From Erythrobacteraceae bacterium (GTDB taxonomy: Bacteria; Pseudomonadota; Alphaproteobacteria; Sphingomonadales; Sphingomonadaceae): a stretch of 59,584 nt of DNA. Under the pieces are notes generated by a model, which was not told the origin of the DNA, did no database searches, and was given only the letters and a program-made list of their open reading frames with translations. Made by a program: the position numbers and the translations under genes. Shown here in pieces: positions 1 to 8,436 of this stretch. The DNA is taken from the NCBI GenBank assembly GCA_947479055.1, contig CANJYE010000019.1, forward strand, positions 1 to 59,584, in the 5' to 3' direction. Position 1 is the first letter of the stretch. Each line of letters begins with the position of its first letter.

Positions 1-53
1 TCGAAATCGACCCGCAAATCCCCCGTTCCGCTTTCACCCGACAGGTGCGTCAT
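1..53 (-). pseudogene. Possible start of an IS1380-type transposase, cut by window edge
   Basis: Reading leftwards from an ATG at 51-53, 17 codons run off the window and encode MTHLSGESGTGDLRVDF. The ending LRVDF(D/E) after a short polar leader resembles, from memory, the N-terminus of IS1380-family transposases of sphingomonads, where an RLDFD-like stretch begins the catalytic domain. Too little is present to prove this or to say whether the gene is intact. It could be any protein with a similar start. Confidence 0.25.
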
Positions 54-96
54 CAAATCCGCCCTCACGTCCGTCTATTACACTGATATACCTACA

Positions 97-486
97 CTAT
101 CCTCCCAGAATTGCCAGATTATCTCGCGTCCATCTGGGGAATATGGGCTTAAACAGTTCGACAGTGGATTCTCTATATCTTTCAATATCAATCATGGCCT
201 TGGGATGAATCGCAATTCTGAACTTGCGGATATCATAAATATTACGCCTGCTCCCGCGATCAATCCGCCACAATTCGCCGGTCCCATCCTGATTGACCTG
301 CCAATGACTGACTGGCTGACCCCAGCTGCGAAGATCGTAGACAATGCCTGCCCTCTCAACGGCAGGTTCCGGCACGGCGCGTTCAGGCGGTTCACGGCCT
401 TGTCCCGTTGTTGCACAACCAGAGAGGTACAGGACAACCAGCAGGGCAAATCCGAGTTTCGTCGATCTCACAGGATTTTGCTCCAT
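97..486 (-). CDS. Small putative lipoprotein, function unknown
   Basis: 129 aa from the ATG at 484-486; a GTG at 505-507 would add seven residues. The N-terminus has Arg and Lys, then a hydrophobic core ending in the lipobox LSGC, so it is probably a signal peptidase II substrate. The mature part is Pro/Glu-rich at first, then a small polar domain with several Arg and Trp. I recognise no family. It is transcribed away from rph. Its base composition is a little lower in GC than rph, so it may not be core. Confidence 0.6.
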   Translation of the reverse strand: MEQNPVRSTKLGFALLVVLYLSGCATTGQGREPPERAVPEPAVERAGIVYDLRSWGQPVSHWQVNQDGTGELWRIDRGSRRNIYDIRKFRIAIHPKAMIDIERYRESTVELFKPIFPRWTRDNLAILGG

Positions 487-549
487 AGCCGCATTGTCAG
501 TTCGCACCGTAGTGGATAGGGCACCCGCAACTCAAGCGAAAGGCTACCC

Positions 550-1263
550 ATGCGACCTTCCGGACGTGCGCCAGACGAAATGCGCGCGCTTACTTTCGAA
601 ACCCATTTCACCAAGCATGCCGAGGGTTCGGTCCTCGTCTCCTTCGGCGATACCCGCGTGCTGGTCACCGCCAGCGTGGAGGAACGGGTGCCGCCGTTCA
701 TGCGCGGCAAGGGCGAAGGCTGGGTGACGGCGGAATATTCGATGCTTCCCCGCGCCACTCACACCCGTGGCGCGCGTGAAGCGGCCAAGGGCAAGCAATC
801 GGGCCGTACGCAGGAAATCCAGCGTCTTATCGGTCGAAGCTTGCGCTCTGTCACAGATATGAAGAAGCTCGGCGAGCGGCAGATCACGCTCGATTGCGAC
901 GTGATCCAGGCCGATGGCGGCACCCGCACGGCCTCGATCTCGGGCGCATGGGTGGCGCTGCGGCTGGCGATCAACGGGCTGATGGCCTCGGGCGCGATCA
1001 AGGAAGACCCGCTGACCCGCAAGGTCGCGGCTGTCAGCTGCGGTATTTTCAAGGGCAATCCTGTGCTTGATCTCGATTATGACGAGGACAGCGCGGCCGA
1101 TGCCGACGCCAATTTCGTGCTGATCGAAGGCGGCCACATCGCCGAAGTCCAGGCCACCGCCGAGGGTGCGACCTATGACGAGGAAGCGCTGCTGCGGCTC
1201 CTGCGCCTCGCCCGCATCGGCTGCGACCGGATATTTACCGGCCAGGCCGAAGCGGTCAAGTAA
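550..1263 (+). CDS. rph: Ribonuclease PH
   Basis: 237 aa, the usual size for this phosphorolytic 3'-to-5' exoribonuclease, which trims tRNA precursors using phosphate. The N-terminus ([11 protein letters not shown]) and the core [14 protein letters not shown] near residue 116 are typical of RNase PH, as is the [10 protein letters not shown] segment near residue 65. It starts a co-directional run: rdgB begins two bases after its stop. The ATG at 550 matches the family start. Confidence 0.95.
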   Translation: MRPSGRAPDEMRALTFETHFTKHAEGSVLVSFGDTRVLVTASVEERVPPFMRGKGEGWVTAEYSMLPRATHTRGAREAAKGKQSGRTQEIQRLIGRSLRSVTDMKKLGERQITLDCDVIQADGGTRTASISGAWVALRLAINGLMASGAIKEDPLTRKVAAVSCGIFKGNPVLDLDYDEDSAADADANFVLIEGGHIAEVQATAEGATYDEEALLRLLRLARIGCDRIFTGQAEAVK

Positions 1264-1265
1264 GC

Positions 1266-1892
1266 ATGCACAGGCTCGGTTCGGGCAAGCTGGTCATCGC
1301 CACTCATAACGCGGGCAAGCTGCGGGAAATTGCCGCCTTGCTCGCGCCTTATGGGCTGGAATGCGTCTCGGCCGGGGAGCTTGGCCTGCCCGAACCGGCG
1401 GAAACCGGCACGAGCTTCGTCGAAAACGCGCTGATCAAGGCCCGTGCGGCGGCGCAAGCGACGCAATTGCCCGCGCTGGCCGATGACAGCGGGCTGTCGG
1501 TGACCGCGCTGGGTGGCCGCCCGGGGGTCTATACCGCCGATTGGGCCGGACGGCAGTGGTTCGAGGGGCCCAAAGACCGCGACTGGTATCTGGCGATGGG
1601 CAAGGTCGAGGGGCTGCTGGCTGAACTCGGGCCGGATGCCGACAGAAGTTGCTGGTTTTCCTGCGTTCTCGCCATTGCCTGGCCCGACGGATCGAGCGCG
1701 GTCTATGAAGGCCGGGTCGATGGAACCTACACCTGGCCGCCGCGCGGGCTCAGGGGATTTGGCTATGATCCGGTGTTCACCCCGCTGGGAGCGTCTGAAA
1801 CCTTTGCGGAAATCGATCCCGACGCCAAGCACGCGATCAGCCACCGGGCCGATGCCTTTGCAAAGCTGGTGAAAGACCAGTTTGGCGGGTAG
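1266..1892 (+). CDS. rdgB: XTP/dITP pyrophosphatase (RdgB/HAM1 family)
   Basis: 208 aa. It hydrolyses non-canonical purine nucleoside triphosphates (XTP, dITP) to monophosphates and so keeps them out of DNA. Family signatures seen are the N-terminal [11 protein letters not shown], the substrate-loop [13 protein letters not shown] near residue 47, LADDSGLSV near 74, and the C-terminal AISHRADAF. It lies two bases after rph and directly before hemW, so the three are probably cotranscribed. Confidence 0.95.
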   Translation: MHRLGSGKLVIATHNAGKLREIAALLAPYGLECVSAGELGLPEPAETGTSFVENALIKARAAAQATQLPALADDSGLSVTALGGRPGVYTADWAGRQWFEGPKDRDWYLAMGKVEGLLAELGPDADRSCWFSCVLAIAWPDGSSAVYEGRVDGTYTWPPRGLRGFGYDPVFTPLGASETFAEIDPDAKHAISHRADAFAKLVKDQFGG

Positions 1893-1902
1893 GATGCGGC
1901 TT

Positions 1903-3054
1903 ATGGCCCGCGCGCTTTATATCCATTGGCCGTTCTGCCTGAAAAAATGCCCTTATTGCGACTTCAACAGCCATGTTCGGGCCGGGGTGGACGCGGAGCT
2001 GTGGCAGCGAGCCTTGCTGGCCGACATGCGCCACGAGGCGGCGCTGGCCGGTGGGGAGAGCCTGACCTCGATCTTCTTTGGTGGCGGCACGCCTTCGCTG
2101 ATGCCGCCTGCGCTGGTTGCCGCGCTTCTGGCGGAAGCTGAGCGTTTATGGGGTTTTGCGCCCGATATCGAGATTACGCTGGAAGCCAATCCCTCATCGG
2201 TCGAAGCCGCGAATTTCGCCGGACTGGCCGCTGCCGGGGTGAACCGGGTCTCGCTCGGGCTCCAGTCCCTGGACGATTCCGCGCTGAAATTCCTGGGGCG
2301 GCTCCACGACGTCAAGGAAGGGCTGAAAGCACTTGAGACAGGGCAAGAGCGCTTCAGGCGGGTCAGCTTCGACCTGATCTATGCCCTGCCCGGCCACACG
2401 CCCGAAAGCTGGTCGGACGAGCTTGATCGCGCGCTCGGCTTCGGTACCGAGCACCTCTCGGTCTACCAGCTGACGATCGAACCGGGCACCCGCTTCGCCA
2501 CCGATGTGCGCGCGGGACAATTCACTCCGCTGGACGACGATGCTGCCGCCGATCTCTTCGCCCTCACCCGCGATCGGACAGCGGCGGCCGGGTTGCCCGC
2601 CTATGAAATCAGCAACCACGCCCGCCCCGGAGCTGAAAGTCGCCACAACCTGACCTACTGGCGCTACCAGGATTATTGCGGGATCGGGCCCGGCGCGCAC
2701 GGGCGGCGGGGCGGTATGGCGACAGTGCGGCACAGGAAGCCGGAAAATTGGCTGGAGAGCATCGCCGCCAAGGCCCATGGCATTGCCGAGGAACGCAAGC
2801 TTGGCCTAGCGGAACAGGCATCGGAAGCGCTGCTTATGGGGTTGCGGCTGGGCGAAGGGATCGACCTTGCCGCATTGTCGCGCCGGTTCGGCATGCCACC
2901 CGGCGAATTGATCGACGCAGATCGGCTTGTCTTCCATTGCGGGCTTGGGCTTGCGTGGCAGCAGGGCAGCCTTGTGGGCGTGACCGAGGCAGGGATGCCG
3001 TTGCTGGATGCGCTGCTGGGCGAACTGGTGCCCGCCGCGCTCGTCAACGCATGA
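1903..3054 (+). CDS. hemW: Radical SAM heme chaperone HemW (coproporphyrinogen III oxidase-like)
   Basis: 383 aa from the ATG at 1903, which sits nine bases after an AGG at 1891-1893; an ATG at 1894 and a TTG at 1882 are in frame upstream. The radical SAM cluster motif CLKKCPYC (CxxxCxxC) lies near residue 12, followed by GGGTPS and LEANP. HemW binds heme and is thought to deliver it to respiratory enzymes; older annotation calls it oxygen-independent CPO. The start immediately follows the rdgB stop, which suggests translational coupling. Confidence 0.92.
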   Translation: MARALYIHWPFCLKKCPYCDFNSHVRAGVDAELWQRALLADMRHEAALAGGESLTSIFFGGGTPSLMPPALVAALLAEAERLWGFAPDIEITLEANPSSVEAANFAGLAAAGVNRVSLGLQSLDDSALKFLGRLHDVKEGLKALETGQERFRRVSFDLIYALPGHTPESWSDELDRALGFGTEHLSVYQLTIEPGTRFATDVRAGQFTPLDDDAAADLFALTRDRTAAAGLPAYEISNHARPGAESRHNLTYWRYQDYCGIGPGAHGRRGGMATVRHRKPENWLESIAAKAHGIAEERKLGLAEQASEALLMGLRLGEGIDLAALSRRFGMPPGELIDADRLVFHCGLGLAWQQGSLVGVTEAGMPLLDALLGELVPAALVNA

Positions 3055-3064
3055 CCTCCAATCT

Positions 3065-3961
3065 ATGACCGGCGCCGATCTCCTCGAGGCCTGGCATGGC
3101 CATCTGACCCACACCCGCCGCCGCTCGCCCCATACGGTCAGGGCCTATGTCGCCACTGCGACGCGGCTGCTCGATGCGCAGGGCGAAACCGACTGGCCCG
3201 CCCTCGCCCGGCTCGACGCCCGCGATCTGCGCGGCCAGCTTGCAATCCGCCGGGGTGAGGGGATCGGCAATGCCTCCGCCGCGCGCGAATTGTCGGCGCT
3301 CAAGGCCTTCCTCATCTTTGCCCGCGAGCAGGCCGGGCTGGCTGAAACCGCCGCGCCCCAGATGCGTGGCCCCCGGATCAAGAAAGGCATCCCCCGCCCG
3401 GTCACCCCCGATGATGCGGTGAGCCTCGCCGCGCTTGTGGAAGAGGATGCGCGCGAAACTTGGATCGGCGCCCGCGACCGGGCAGTGTTATTGCTGCTTT
3501 ACGGCGCGGGGCTGCGGATTGCCGAGGCGCTCTCGCTAACGGGCAGGGATCTCCCGCTGGGCGAAGTGCTGACTGTCACCGGCAAGGGCAGCAAGCAGCG
3601 CGTGGTGCCGCTGTTGCCAATCGTGCGGGCCGGGGTGGCAACCTATCTGGCGCTTAACCCCTGGCCGCTGGGCAAGGCCGATCCGCTATTCCGGGGTGCG
3701 AAGGGCGGCGTGCTGTCACAGGGGATGGTGCAAAAGGCGATGGCCCGCGCCCGCAAGGCGCTGGGCCTGCCCGACACCGCCACGCCGCACGCGCTGCGCC
3801 ACAGCTTCGCCACGCATCTGCTGGGCGCGGGCGCGGATCTGCGCAGTTTGCAGGAACTGCTGGGGCATGCCTCGCTGGGTTCGACCCAAATCTACACCAG
3901 GGTCGATGCGGCGGTGATGCTGGATGTTTACCGCAATGCCCACCCACGCGAGCGCGAGTAG
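3065..3961 (+). CDS. xerC: Tyrosine recombinase XerC
   Basis: 298 aa. The N-terminal SAM-like core-binding domain (EAWHGHLTHTRRRSPHTVRAY) is followed by the catalytic domain with Arg in GAGLRIAEAL, Lys in GKGSKQRVVPL, HALRHSFATHLL (HxxR), LLGHASLGSTQIYTRV with the second His and the nucleophilic Tyr. It resolves chromosome dimers at dif together with XerD. The start at 3065 (MTGADLL) lies 10 bases after the hemW stop; an in-frame upstream start inside hemW is less likely. Chromosomal housekeeping copy, distinct from the integrase at the right edge. Confidence 0.92.
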   Translation: MTGADLLEAWHGHLTHTRRRSPHTVRAYVATATRLLDAQGETDWPALARLDARDLRGQLAIRRGEGIGNASAARELSALKAFLIFAREQAGLAETAAPQMRGPRIKKGIPRPVTPDDAVSLAALVEEDARETWIGARDRAVLLLLYGAGLRIAEALSLTGRDLPLGEVLTVTGKGSKQRVVPLLPIVRAGVATYLALNPWPLGKADPLFRGAKGGVLSQGMVQKAMARARKALGLPDTATPHALRHSFATHLLGAGADLRSLQELLGHASLGSTQIYTRVDAAVMLDVYRNAHPRERE

Positions 3962-3975
3962 GCCGCGGCTGGCGC

Positions 3976-4137
3976 TCAGTGGACCTTGCGACGACGCAGC
4001 CAGGCCAGGCCGAAACCCAGCGCAACCATCGAGCCGAGGCCCGCACCAGCTTCCGGCCTCGGAACCACGACGGTGCTGGCAAGGGCGGTGGCCGTGGTGG
4101 CCCAAAATGCGCTCACTCCGATTACGAATCGCAGCAT
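3976..4137 (-). CDS. 53-aa PEP-CTERM-like exported mini-protein
   Basis: The reverse strand encodes 53 aa from an ATG at 4135-4137 to a TGA at 3976. An AGGGG lies seven to ten bases before the start. The N-terminal half is a short signal peptide (MLRFVIGVSAF...ALA), then STVVVPRPEAGAG, then a hydrophobic helix ending in LRRRKVH. This is the layout of PEP-CTERM sorting signals (VPxPE/PEP, transmembrane helix, Arg-rich tail), with almost no mature domain between the signal peptide and the anchor. It converges on xerC with 14 bases between stops. The motif reads PRPE rather than PEP, so it may be a variant or degenerate substrate. Confidence 0.5.
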   Translation of the reverse strand: MLRFVIGVSAFWATTATALASTVVVPRPEAGAGLGSMVALGFGLAWLRRRKVH

Positions 4138-4237
4138 GATGTTTCCCCTTGCCTGTTGTTAGCTAACGAGGTTGACATGCCATCGCCTGAAACGCAACAG
4201 CTTGCGATTGCCGCAATCGGCAAGGTAAGACGCTGCA

Positions 4238-5032
4238 ATGTTCCAACAGCTTGTCGAACGCTCATGGCTTGTCGCCCCGGCGGTGATGCTGGCACTGATC
4301 GTGCTTGAGGAATGGTCCGCGCAAGGGACCCGCCCTCGCCCGGGTTCCGGGCGGACCGTCACCAATTTCACGCTTTACGCGGCGGGCCTTGGGTTGGTCG
4401 GCCTGATCGCGACACTCGTTTCGATCTGGCCGGACGATCATGCGGTCCTGCTGGTTCCCGGCTTCGGCCTTTCCGCCTGGCTCGATCTGTCCTGGGGAGC
4501 GGGCCTGGCGGTGCTGGTCATGGTCGACAGCCTGTTCTATTACTGCCTGCATCGCGCAAGCCACCGCTTCGGTCTGCTCTGGCGGTTGCACGCGGTGCAT
4601 CACACCGACCGCACGCTTGATGTCACCACCGGCATCCGCCACCACCCGCTGGAAGCGCTGCCATCGCTGGGCATCCAGCTGGCCGCCGTGGTGCTGTGCG
4701 GTGCAACGCCGGCGCAGGCGATCCTGGTCGGGCTTGGCAACATGGCATGGGCGCTGTGCACCCACGCCGCGATCGGGCGGGAACGGCGGCGATTCCGCTG
4801 GCTGGGGAAGGTCCTGGTCAGCCCGGCGTTCCACGGCCTCCACCATTCCTGCGACAAACGGCAGACCGACAGCAATTACGGCAACACTTTTGCCGTATGG
4901 GACTGGCTGTTAGGAACAGCGACCGATCCCGCCGTCGAGCAGCCGGGCGAGATCGGGCTTGGGTCGGCCCATGATCGCGATGAGGAACTGCTGGTCCAGC
5001 TTCTCCTGCCGTTCCGGCGCGCGGCGCCCTGA
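4238..5032 (+). CDS. Sterol desaturase / fatty-acid hydroxylase family membrane protein
   Basis: 264 aa. Four hydrophobic segments surround the eight-histidine diiron ligand set of this superfamily: HRASH near residue 107, HAVHH near 122, RHHPLE near 135 and HGLHH near 206. Such enzymes hydroxylate or desaturate lipids or carotenoids using O2; the substrate here cannot be told from sequence. It starts about 100 bases after the divergently placed mini-gene and converges on gshB. Confidence 0.85.
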   Translation: MFQQLVERSWLVAPAVMLALIVLEEWSAQGTRPRPGSGRTVTNFTLYAAGLGLVGLIATLVSIWPDDHAVLLVPGFGLSAWLDLSWGAGLAVLVMVDSLFYYCLHRASHRFGLLWRLHAVHHTDRTLDVTTGIRHHPLEALPSLGIQLAAVVLCGATPAQAILVGLGNMAWALCTHAAIGRERRRFRWLGKVLVSPAFHGLHHSCDKRQTDSNYGNTFAVWDWLLGTATDPAVEQPGEIGLGSAHDRDEELLVQLLLPFRRAAP

Positions 5033-5048
5033 ACGGGCACGGGCAGGA

Positions 5049-5999
5049 TTACCCCAGCCGCCCCTCGATCGCGTCCCAGATCATTCCCGCCGTGTCCGTG
5101 CCGTTGAAGCGGTCGATCGCGACGATCCCGGTCGGTGAGGTGACGTTGATCTCGGTCAGCCATTGGCCGCCGATCACGTCGATGCCGACGAAGATCAGGC
5201 CGAGCCGCTTCAATTCCGGGCCGAGCGCGGCGCAGATTTCCTGCTCGCGCTGGGTCAGCACGGTCGCTTCGGCCGAGCCGCCGACCGCCAGATTGCTGCG
5301 AAACTCGCCCGCGCCAGGGCGGCGGTTGATCGCGCCTGCCACCACGCCATCTACCAGCACGATCCGCTTGTCGCCTTCCGCCACTTCGGGAAGGAAGGGC
5401 TGGACCATGTGCGGTTCGGGCCAGGTGAGGTTGAACACCTCGAAGAGGGCGGACAGGTTCTCGCCATTTTCGGGAACGCGGAAGATCGCCTTGCCGCCGT
5501 TGCCGTGGATCGGCTTGACCACCACCGCACCGTGTTGGCCCATGAAGCGCTTCACCTCGTCCACGCTGCGCGTCACCAGCGTGGGCGGCATGAAGCGGCG
5601 GTAATCGAGCACGAATACCTTTTCCGGTGCGTTGCGCACGCTGACCGGATTGTTGACCACCAGTGTCTCCACCTCGATCCGCTCGAGCAGGTGGGTCGCG
5701 GTGATATAGCCCATGTCGAACGGCGGGTCCTGCCGCATCAGGACCACGTCGACATCGCGGCCAAGATCGATCCGGCGGCTTTCGCCCGCGCTGAAATGAT
5801 CGCCTTCGACCCGCTGGACCGTGACCGGGCGGGCATGGGCGATCAGCCGGTTGTCTTCATCCAGCGTCAGCGAGCCGACGGGATAGTGAAACAGCTCATG
5901 TCCGCGCGCCTGGGCGGCCAGCATGAGGGCGAAGGACGAATCGCCCGCAATCCTGATCGATTCCAGCGGGTCCATCTGGACCGCAACACGCAAGCTCAT
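5049..5999 (-). CDS. gshB: Glutathione synthetase
   Basis: 316 aa, the normal length. It joins gamma-glutamylcysteine and glycine with ATP. The N-terminus RVAVQMDPLESI, the MRQDPPFD substrate motif, the ATP-grasp segment VVKPIHGNGGKAIF and the C-terminal NVTSPTGI are typical of GshB. The ATG at 5997-5999 gives the usual N-terminus; a longer frame upstream overlaps yraN and is not needed. It follows yraN by 11 bases in an rsmI-yraN-gshB operon. Confidence 0.95.
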   Translation of the reverse strand: MSLRVAVQMDPLESIRIAGDSSFALMLAAQARGHELFHYPVGSLTLDEDNRLIAHARPVTVQRVEGDHFSAGESRRIDLGRDVDVVLMRQDPPFDMGYITATHLLERIEVETLVVNNPVSVRNAPEKVFVLDYRRFMPPTLVTRSVDEVKRFMGQHGAVVVKPIHGNGGKAIFRVPENGENLSALFEVFNLTWPEPHMVQPFLPEVAEGDKRIVLVDGVVAGAINRRPGAGEFRSNLAVGGSAEATVLTQREQEICAALGPELKRLGLIFVGIDVIGGQWLTEINVTSPTGIVAIDRFNGTDTAGMIWDAIEGRLG

Positions 6000-6010
6000 G
6001 CAGATTCCCC

Positions 6011-6361
6011 TCAAGCCATCCAGGCATTGACCAGATGGCGCGGGAAACGCCCTGGCGCAAGCAGCAGCACATCGATCCGGATCGTATCGGCACCCTGGGC
6101 ATAGCGATGCGCCACCGCTCCGACCGCCGCAGCCACCCGCCGCAGCCGGTAGCCATCGATGGCGTGATCGAGCCCGGCAGCGCTGTTGCGCCACTTCACC
6201 TCGACGAAAGCCACCGTCCCGCCCCGCCGCGCGATCAAATCGATCTCGCCGCGCGGGGTCTTCACCCGTTGGCCAAGGATGCGCCAGCCTTTCAGCCGCA
6301 GAAACCACGCGGCCAGCCATTCGCCCTTGCGTCCCTGTCGTTCGCGCTCGGCCCGATTCAT
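6011..6361 (-). CDS. yraN: YraN / UPF0102 family putative endonuclease-like protein
   Basis: 116 aa with the UPF0102 pattern: GEWLAAWFLRLKGWRIL, then TPRGEIDLIARRGGTVAFVEVKWR. The E-I-D-L...E-V-K arrangement is that of a restriction-endonuclease-like fold (Asp, Glu-x-Lys). The cellular role is unsettled. The start overlaps the rsmI stop by four bases (ATGA), and gshB follows 11 bases later. Confidence 0.88.
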   Translation of the reverse strand: MNRAERERQGRKGEWLAAWFLRLKGWRILGQRVKTPRGEIDLIARRGGTVAFVEVKWRNSAAGLDHAIDGYRLRRVAAAVGAVAHRYAQGADTIRIDVLLLAPGRFPRHLVNAWMA

Positions 6362-7188
6362 TTCAGCTCCAGCGCCCTTGCGTAGAGCACCTTGCGATCC
6401 AGCCCGGTCGCCTTGGCCACCTGCCCCGCTGCCTGCGATGGTTTGAGCGTGGCGAGCGCCGCCAGCAGCAGCACGTCGGCATCGACCTCGCCCGGGCCAT
6501 TATCCTCCGGTGGGCCTACCAGCAGCACGATTTCCCCGCGCGGCGGATGGGCTTCGTAATGCGCAAGGATCTCCGCCACCGGGCCGGTGCGGCATTCCTC
6601 GAATGTCTTGGTCAGTTCGCGCGCGACCGAGACTGGCCGGCCGGGCAGGACGTCTCCAATAGCGAGCAGCGACTTGGCGAGGCGCGGCGCAGTCTCGAAG
6701 AAGATCAGGGTGGAACGCAGGCTCGCCAGTTCTTCCAGCACATCGCGCCGCGCCTTGTCCTTGGCCGGCAGGAACCCAGCGAACAGGAAGCGGTCGCTCG
6801 GCAGGCCGGACAGGGTCAGCGCCATCACCGGCGCGCTCGGCCCCGGCAGGCTGGTGACGGGAATGCCGGCCTCGCGCGCCTCGCGCACCAGCCGAAAGCC
6901 CGGATCGGACACCAGCGGCGTGCCGGCATCGCTGACCAGCGCCACGGCCTGGTCGCGCATCGCGCCGAGCAGTCTTTCGCGGTCCTTGTCGCTGGCGTGA
7001 TCGTCGTATCGCCACAAGGGCTTGGCGATGCCGAGATGGGCCACCAGCTTGCGCGTGACGCGGGTATCCTCGCAGGCGATCGCATCGCAGCGCGCCAGCA
7101 CATCAGCTGCCCGCATAGTGATGTCACCAAGATTGCCAATCGGGGTGGCGACTATATAGAGGCCCGGAGCGAGGGTTTCGTGTGTCAC
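6358..7188 (-). CDS. rsmI: 16S rRNA (cytidine1402-2'-O)-methyltransferase RsmI
   Basis: 276 aa from the GTG at 7186-7188 (VTHETLAPGLYIVATPIGNLGDIT); a TTG 36 bases upstream would lengthen it into the divergent promoter region. The tetrapyrrole-methylase-fold motifs are ATPIGNLGDIT, CEDTR near residue 46, VSDAGTPLVSDPG near 85 and SLPGPSA near 112. RsmI methylates the ribose of C1402 in 16S rRNA. First gene of rsmI-yraN-gshB, divergent from the lipoprotein at 7228. Confidence 0.92.
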   Translation of the reverse strand: MTHETLAPGLYIVATPIGNLGDITMRAADVLARCDAIACEDTRVTRKLVAHLGIAKPLWRYDDHASDKDRERLLGAMRDQAVALVSDAGTPLVSDPGFRLVREAREAGIPVTSLPGPSAPVMALTLSGLPSDRFLFAGFLPAKDKARRDVLEELASLRSTLIFFETAPRLAKSLLAIGDVLPGRPVSVARELTKTFEECRTGPVAEILAHYEAHPPRGEIVLLVGPPEDNGPGEVDADVLLLAALATLKPSQAAGQVAKATGLDRKVLYARALELK

Positions 7189-7227
7189 GAAAGCCTCTTG
7201 GACCAGACAGGCAGGGAGCGGCAAGCG

Positions 7228-8379
7228 ATGTTCGGACTAAGGCTTGATCGGCGGGGCTTTGCGCTCGCGCTCACCACGGTCCTGCTGGCTGGTTGCGCCG
7301 TCGTCCCGAAGACCACCGCGCCGGCCGGCCCGGTCGAAATCAAGCCCGATGCCTCGGTCCTGCCGACCGACGATGGCCGCCACCGCATCGCCCTGCTGGT
7401 GCCGCTGACCGGCACCAATGGCGCGGTCGGCAAGTCGATCGAGAATGCCACCACCATGGCCCTGCTCGAAACCAACGCCGCCAACCTGCGGATCACCACC
7501 TATGACACCGCCACCGGTGCTGCCGCTGCCGCCACGCAGGCGGTCAAGGACGGCAACAAGCTGATCCTCGGCCCATTGCTGGGTGAAGATACCGGTGCAG
7601 TGCTGACAGCCGCGCGCCCGGCCGGGGTGCCGATGATCAGCTTTTCCAACGATGCCACCGCCGCAGCGCGCGACGTGTTCATCATGGGCCAGATGCCCGA
7701 CCAGTCGATCGCCCGCAGTGTGGCCTTTGCCCGCAGCAAGGGTTCGACCAAGTTCGCTGCCCTGATCCCCAATGGCGAATATGGCGCGAGGGCCGAATCC
7801 GCGCTCTCCTCGGCCGTGGTGCGCGAAGGCGGGGCGTTGATGCGGATCGAACGCTATGACCGCTCCAACACCTCGATCACCGCCGCCGCGAAGAAGCTGG
7901 TCGAAAAGGGCGGTTACGACACGGTGCTGGTCGCCGATGGCGCGCGCCTGTCGGTGCTGGCCGCGCAGACCTTCGCCGCCGCCGCCAGCAAACCGCGCCT
8001 GCTCGGGACCGAGCTGTGGAGCGGGGAATCACGCGTGACGGAAACCGCCGCGCTCAACGGCGCGTGGTTCTCCACCGTCTCGGACGGCCGCTACAAGCGC
8101 TTTGCCGACAGCTACAAGACCCGCTTCGGCGCTGCGCCCTATCGCATCTCGACGCTGGGTTATGACGCGGTGCTGCTGACGCTCAAGATCAGCCGCAACT
8201 GGAAACCGGGTACCAGGGTTCCCACCGTCGACCTGCTCGATCGGGGCGGCTTCATCGGGGTCGATGGGCCGTTCCGGTTCTCCGCCACCGGCATTGGCGA
8301 GCGGGCTATGGAAGTGCGCGAAGTCCGCAACGGGGCGATCACCGTGGTTTCCGCCGCGCCCGCCAAGTTCGAGGACTGA
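7228..8379 (+). CDS. Penicillin-binding protein activator lipoprotein (LpoA/LppC-like)
   Basis: 383 aa from the ATG at 7228, with GGGAG about 10 bases upstream. RRGFALALTTVLLAGC is a signal peptide with lipobox LAGC, so an outer-membrane lipoprotein is likely. The rest (HRIALLVPLTGTNGAVGKSIENATTMAL...) is a type I periplasmic-binding fold as in the C-terminal part of LpoA. It lacks the long N-terminal TPR half of enteric LpoA. The location divergent from rsmI-yraN is the usual one for LpoA. It probably stimulates a class A PBP at the outer membrane side. Confidence 0.82.
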   Translation: MFGLRLDRRGFALALTTVLLAGCAVVPKTTAPAGPVEIKPDASVLPTDDGRHRIALLVPLTGTNGAVGKSIENATTMALLETNAANLRITTYDTATGAAAAATQAVKDGNKLILGPLLGEDTGAVLTAARPAGVPMISFSNDATAAARDVFIMGQMPDQSIARSVAFARSKGSTKFAALIPNGEYGARAESALSSAVVREGGALMRIERYDRSNTSITAAAKKLVEKGGYDTVLVADGARLSVLAAQTFAAAASKPRLLGTELWSGESRVTETAALNGAWFSTVSDGRYKRFADSYKTRFGAAPYRISTLGYDAVLLTLKISRNWKPGTRVPTVDLLDRGGFIGVDGPFRFSATGIGERAMEVREVRNGAITVVSAAPAKFED

Positions 8380-8436
8380 CGATAACCTCGTCCCTCCGCT
8401 TGTAACCGCGCGAATCCGGGCCTTATAGGCTGGGTC

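Noticed and set aside
4138-4237. Sigma-54 site for the PEP-CTERM-like mini-gene
   Set aside because: A TGGCA occurs upstream of the start, but no TTGC follows at the required distance.
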